Positions 60,942 to 64,000 of a stretch of DNA of 64,000 nucleotides are shown here, in pieces. The stretch comes from Bacteroidota bacterium (GTDB lineage Bacteria > Bacteroidota > Bacteroidia > Cytophagales > Cyclobacteriaceae), in contig JAJRQT010000045.1 of assembly GCA_024280115.1 (NCBI GenBank), forward strand, positions 1 through 64,000, read 5' to 3'. Made by a program: the position numbers and the translations under genes. The notes beneath the pieces were generated by a model. The model worked only from the letters and a program-made list of their open reading frames with translations, was not told the DNA's origin and ran no database searches. Within the stretch, counting starts at the first letter, position 1. The number at the start of each line of letters is the position of its first letter.

Positions 60942-61662
60942 ATTGTTTGAAATGTTCCATGAGCGAAGTCTTTTGATTTTTCAGTAAGTCATTATAAACC
61001 ATGTGAAAATTTTCATGAGAAATAGCAACTTGCGTAATGCTCACTGTTTGCAGCCCGTTTGTTCTTTCCATTACCAGGTCATTGCCCGGATTGTCTCCAT
61101 GTGATGATCCGTGAAACCTTAAAATGCTTTCACCATCAATTTTTTCAGATCTTTTCAGCCATGAGTTGAACCATTGTGCTCTTTGATTTCTAACTGCTTT
61201 ATTATAAAGAGTAGCTGACGACCAGAAATGGGCCTGTCCGGGATTAAGTTCTTTTATATATTTTTGTGTTGAATCCCATCGAAACTCAAAGAGCCTTGGA
61301 GTTTCATCCATTTCAATAATGACAAGTGTAAAAGGTGCGACCTCATTCAAGTCGCAATATTCAAAAAAATCGTGAATACCTTCATATTCAAATGATTCTA
61401 ATAGCAATTTCCCTCTGCTCTTTGCATACTCTGCCTTAGGTACATGGTTTTCGAAAGCGCCGTTCAGTAAACAACAAATTCTGCTATTATCTCCGGCAGC
61501 AATCCATGTCCCTCCCGATACAAGATCTTGAGGAAAATATACTTTTGCATCGCCGATCACTTTAGAAACAGGAGCAGAGGTCAGGCGCACCTTTTTCTCA
61601 TCCCTGTTGGAAGTAAGAATAAACTCATGCTGATCTTTTGGTATAAAACTTACGCTACACAT
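60928..61662 (-). CDS. NRDE-family (TANGO2-like) protein
   Basis: 244 residues starting MCSVSFIPKDQHEFILTSNRDE, with the family's N-terminal cysteine after the initiator Met and the NRDE motif. GGTWIAAGDNSRICCLLNGAF follows. An N-terminal Cys suggests an Ntn-hydrolase fold. The eukaryotic relative TANGO2 is linked to haem/lipid handling; the bacterial role is unknown. It overlaps the DinB-like gene upstream by 13 bp and the DUF6695-like gene downstream by 14 bp, so the three are translationally coupled. Confidence 0.88.
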   Translation of the reverse strand: MCSVSFIPKDQHEFILTSNRDEKKVRLTSAPVSKVIGDAKVYFPQDLVSGGTWIAAGDNSRICCLLNGAFENHVPKAEYAKSRGKLLLESFEYEGIHDFFEYCDLNEVAPFTLVIIEMDETPRLFEFRWDSTQKYIKELNPGQAHFWSSATLYNKAVRNQRAQWFNSWLKRSEKIDGESILRFHGSSHGDNPGNDLVMERTNGLQTVSITQVAISHENFHMVYNDLLKNQKTSLMEHFKQYVYA

Positions 61663-62159
61663 TCCTTACGATATCTTATAGTTGAAGGTGCTACACCCAG
61701 ATTTTCATTTAATTCCACTTTTTGTTTTGACACAGAAAGCGCGATCTTAATAATGGCCAGATGGTGAACAGTATGGTCCATCGCGTAGGCGAGTTCTCTG
61801 TACAGCGATGATGGAATACTGACTTGATTTGTGGATAGAGAAGTTGAGTAATTAGCCTTTAGGGTTAATGGAAAATCTTTTTCAATTTTTTCCAAAAATC
61901 GAATAGTTTTTTCTATGGATTCTAAAGCATAATTTATATACGATTCAATCTTTACATCCCTTTCCCTGTCATCATAACTGACCGTACGATTCTCAATTCC
62001 TTTTTCAAGACAACTATAGAATTCAAGTATATGCCTGAAATGCTGGCCAATGGTAGCTTCGTTTAGAATCTCCACCGGACTGGAATACACCTCTAATGGC
62101 AGTCGTAAAAGCAAATTCTTGATTTCACTGAGTTTATCGATGTTATGTTTTATTAGCAT
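61650..62159 (-). CDS. DinB-like four-helix protein
   Basis: 169 residues, mostly helical. The DinB/YfiT-type metal-binding histidines appear in ATIGQHFRHILEFY and AYAMDHTVHHLAII. Such proteins often are thiol-dependent transferases or metal-bound enzymes of unknown role. It starts the coupled DinB-NRDE-DUF6695 set, with a 13-bp overlap to NRDE. Confidence 0.8.
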   Translation of the reverse strand: MLIKHNIDKLSEIKNLLLRLPLEVYSSPVEILNEATIGQHFRHILEFYSCLEKGIENRTVSYDDRERDVKIESYINYALESIEKTIRFLEKIEKDFPLTLKANYSTSLSTNQVSIPSSLYRELAYAMDHTVHHLAIIKIALSVSKQKVELNENLGVAPSTIRYRKECVA

Positions 62160-62216
62160 TATTAATAGTTTATTATATTTTTAAATGTCAAAATGGTAGG
62201 TAAAATATTTAAAACT

Positions 62217-62256
62217 AAAAGCCCTCATGTTTATACTTGAAACAACCCGGGCTTTT
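62217..62256 (-). terminator. Intrinsic terminator after the YceI gene
   Basis: AAAAGCCC (62217-62224) and GGGCTTTT (62249-62256) form an 8-bp stem; on the minus strand it is followed by AGTTTT. It closes the OB-fold/YceI transcription unit that ends at 62283. Confidence 0.65.
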
Positions 62257-62282
62257 ATTAACATGTTTTATATATTATTAAT

Positions 62283-62846
62283 TTATTTATTGTATTCTGA
62301 CTTTATAGTGATTTCAATTGTCTTCGCAATATTTGTTGAGGGCTTTCCTTTTTCGAAGGCAATTTGATAATCAGCCAGCGTGATTTCCATTTTTGCATCC
62401 ACTGTTATTTTATTTCCCTGAACAGTCACAGTGCCCTTCTCAGTTATTGGTTTTGTAACACCATGTATATCCAGCTCACCGTTAACATCTGCATTGTAAG
62501 TGCCATCTTTTCCAAAGTCAATGTCACCTAGGTTCGTGATTTTTGCTATGAGTTTAGCCTTTGGATATTTCTTTGTATCAAGAAATTTCGAACTGTTATA
62601 ATGTTGCTGCATCTTGGCTTTTTCAAACTCAAAACTTTGCATAGGTACGGAATAAACTACATCACCGGTTGATACGTCAAGGGTACTTACCACTTTATAA
62701 TTATTTGCCGTAATATCTTCCAGGGAAGTATGCGAAAAGAAGCTGATATGACCTGTTTTACTTACAAGTTTACTCTCGTTTGGTGTAAAAGCGGTTGCAA
62801 ATACTACAATTGCTGCAACGGCTATTGATAAAATTGACTTTTTCAT
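62283..62846 (-). CDS. YceI-family secreted protein
   Basis: 187 residues with a signal peptide (IAVAAIVVFATAFT). The mature part has the YceI barrel pattern: KTGHISFFSHTSLEDITANNYKV, VPMQSFEFEKAKMQQHYNSSKFLDTKKYPKAKLI and GELDIHGVTKPITEKGTVTV in pieces. It is distinct from the YceI at 12285 and belongs to a subfamily that sits beside small OB-fold proteins in Bacteroidota. The OB-fold gene lies 67 bp upstream. Ligand unknown, likely a polyisoprenoid lipid. Confidence 0.9.
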   Translation of the reverse strand: MKKSILSIAVAAIVVFATAFTPNESKLVSKTGHISFFSHTSLEDITANNYKVVSTLDVSTGDVVYSVPMQSFEFEKAKMQQHYNSSKFLDTKKYPKAKLIAKITNLGDIDFGKDGTYNADVNGELDIHGVTKPITEKGTVTVQGNKITVDAKMEITLADYQIAFEKGKPSTNIAKTIEITIKSEYNK

Positions 62847-62913
62847 TGTTTTTAATTTTTTAGTTATTAATTTAAAATTTCTTTATAAATGATTAATTGA
62901 ATTTTTTTTAATT

Positions 62914-63381
62914 CTAAAGCACATCACATTTTTCCAGGATTACATCTTCGTAAAGTTCCAGATCTTCGTCATAACCGGCACCTGAACGTATTACTCCTTT
63001 TATAGTGACATGGTCACCTTTTTTAAGCTTTTCAGCATTTACATTTGTGTTTGCCATGAATGTGCAACTCACTCCCGCATTGGCATCGGAATCCTTTAGC
63101 AAAACAACTTTCTGACTGTTCATATCTTCATCGATAGATGCGACAGTTCCGGTAACGGCTATAATTTTTGATTCTCCTTCTTCCTGAAGGTACTTGTCAT
63201 TAGCTATTTGAGCATCAGTCAAGTATTCGCTTACCAATTGTCCGGCTTTCATCTGAAAGTCTGCAGCCGCCGCCTGGACATCTCTATGGGGCATGTTGAA
63301 CATGTATAGGGCGACTACGCCTCCGACAATAATTCCACTCACCATAAGGATCAGGCTCCATTTAACAAATTGTTTTTTCAT
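62914..63381 (-). CDS. OB-fold (tRNA_anti-like) membrane-anchored protein
   Basis: 155 residues. A membrane anchor (WSLILMVSGIIVGGVVALYMF) is followed by NMPHRDVQAAAADFQM, a landmark of this group, and an OB-fold (KIIAVTGTVASIDED, GVSCTFMANTNVNAEKLKKGDHVTIKGVIRSG). It recurs in Bacteroidota next to YceI. A nucleic-acid role is unlikely given export; it may bind a small ligand or protein. It is upstream of the YceI gene on the same strand and probably shares its promoter. Confidence 0.8.
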   Translation of the reverse strand: MKKQFVKWSLILMVSGIIVGGVVALYMFNMPHRDVQAAAADFQMKAGQLVSEYLTDAQIANDKYLQEEGESKIIAVTGTVASIDEDMNSQKVVLLKDSDANAGVSCTFMANTNVNAEKLKKGDHVTIKGVIRSGAGYDEDLELYEDVILEKCDVL

Positions 63382-63420
63382 AGTATAAAAATTTAAAAAT
63401 CAATAGTTTACTTAATGAAT

Positions 63421-63462
63421 AATCGGTTAGTTTAATTGTTAATCTGAGGAAATTAACCGATT
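63421..63462. promoter_or_regulatory. Inverted-repeat operator candidate upstream of the OB-fold gene
   Basis: AATCGGTTA (63421-63429) and TAACCGATT (63454-63462) are perfect inverted repeats; with the next four bases they match over 12 of 13. The pair lies 40-80 bp upstream of the start at 63381, a typical place for an operator. It has no T-tract, so a regulator site is likelier than a terminator. Confidence 0.45.
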
Positions 63463-64000
63463 GTTTTGATCTAATAGTCGTGGGGGTATTTAAAACCTGA
63501 CAGGAATATGATTTTTTTTATTGAGCAGCTAATTTTTATTATCTTAATGTAAGATCCTGTTGACGTAAGCATGCCTACGGACCAATGTCAGTAAGTTAAG
63601 TTTCCGTCACTGCGAGCGTAGTGTGGCAGTCTGTATATTTTAACCCAAATGCCCCAAATTAGAGATCGCTTCGTTCCTCGCGATGACGTTCGGGGCTTAA
63701 CTTATTGACATGGGCCTATGGACAGGCAAATGTCAATTAAAAAAAATGTTTTTCGCCTATACCTTGGCCTGCGCCTGGGCAGACCTAAATGAACATATAG
63801 ATTAATGGTCTGTGACAATAATGACCATGGAATAAGTTTCTTGTGGAGAATAAAGTAAGAGTAAGTGGATATATTATGGCTTTAATTGCCCGGGAACATC
63901 AATCCTTTTTTTCTACATCCTTGATGATCTGATTTTTAAAGTCTCTGCCCTTGTTGGTGTTGTCACCATAGTCGTTAACCTAAGAAAAAAATCAGATTTT
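63463..64000. other. Gene-free right edge with repeats
   Basis: About 540 bp without a supported gene. It holds the palindromic repeat at 63572-63728 and, near 63758-63786, short GC-rich segments. A minus-strand frame near 63895-63979 reads like the end of a protein (DYGDNTNKGRDFKNQI) but is preceded by an in-frame stop at the window edge. Confidence 0.4.
63572..63728. repeat. Long imperfect palindromic repeat of the CGTCACTGCGAG type
   Basis: Arms near 63587-63600 (ATGTCAGTAAGTTAAG) and 63697-63712 (CTTAACTTATTGACAT) pair with one mismatch. Inside, CGTCACTGCGAG (63605-63616) faces CTCGCGATGACG (63677-63688) with two mismatches. Outer arms begin at TGCC and end at GGCA. The inner motif resembles the widespread GTCATTGCGAGC/GCTCGCAATGAC intergenic palindromes seen in many bacteria. 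It has no coding capacity. Confidence 0.75.

Noticed and set aside
63895-63979. C-terminal end of a minus-strand gene at the right edge
   Set aside because: The frame reads plausibly for about 26 codons but an in-frame TAG stands directly upstream at 63980-63982, so no gene can be supported without more sequence.

Overview
The window comes from a low-GC genome of the Bacteroidota, most likely a free-living, polysaccharide-using member of the Cytophagales or a related order. The evidence is the gene content (DUF4954, NRDE, DUF6695-like, a YceI plus OB-fold pair, lipoprotein signals), Kdo genes (hence LPS), the near absence of Shine-Dalgarno sites, and several promoter candidates of the Bacteroidota type (TTG, about 20 bp, TAnnTTTG). 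No rRNA, tRNA, CRISPR array, prophage or intact IS element was seen. The species cannot be named from the sequence.

Layout. 0-3.7 kb: an ilvD-ilvB-ilvN operon on the minus strand, preceded by a leader peptide (13 of 21 residues Ile/Leu/Val) and a four-segment attenuator. 3.9-8.2 kb: a papain-fold-like protein, a GH113-type glycosidase, a ClC channel/transporter and a RelE/ParE-type toxin-antitoxin pair. 8.3-10.4 kb: a MurU-like nucleotidyltransferase and an AmgK-like kinase fused to a RapZ C-terminal domain, probably amino-sugar recycling. 10.6-16.3 kb: a membrane class III cyclase, then a probable operon of cytochrome c, YceI, an FGE-like protein without catalytic cysteines, a Tat-exported Gfo/Idh oxidoreductase and a Tat-exported sugar isomerase-like protein. 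16.4-22.9 kb: a Kdo cluster (kdsB, kdsA, a transaldolase-CBS fusion, a KdsC-like phosphatase) divergent from kdnA-kdnB, which predicts 8-amino-Kdo (Kdo8N) in the LPS.

22.9-28.5 kb: DUF4954 beta-helix protein, ADP-forming acyl-CoA synthetase, acyl carrier protein and a steroid-5-alpha-reductase-like membrane enzyme. 28.7-34.6 kb: a tight three-gene set of planctomycete-type cytochrome/DUF1549/DUF1553, DUF1501 and DUF2231/cytochrome proteins. 34.6-35.9 kb: the longest gene-free stretch. It holds two diverged tandem copies of a ~295-nt non-coding unit, each with a promoter, a closing intrinsic terminator and an upstream cluster of DnaA-box-like 9-mers. This is the most novel item in the window. 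35.9-46.6 kb: a minus-strand catabolic run of sulfatase, GH29 fucosidase, isochorismatase-like hydrolase, nitrilase-like amidase, Tat-exported DegT-type aminotransferase, ceramidase-like hydrolase, PfkB kinase and PQQ/cytochrome c dehydrogenase, with a MITE-like element inside. There is no SusC/SusD pair.

47-53 kb: an orphan histidine kinase, then an operon of SSS symporter, NagA-like deacetylase and an NRAMP-like transporter lacking the usual metal ligands. 53-64 kb: a KTSC-like secreted protein, a second sulfatase, cardiolipin synthase, an MMPL/RND exporter with a thioredoxin-like partner, a frameshifted DUF6695-like gene, NRDE and DinB-like proteins, and a YceI plus OB-fold pair. The final 0.6 kb holds only palindromic repeats.

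All family calls are from reading motifs; no database search was possible.
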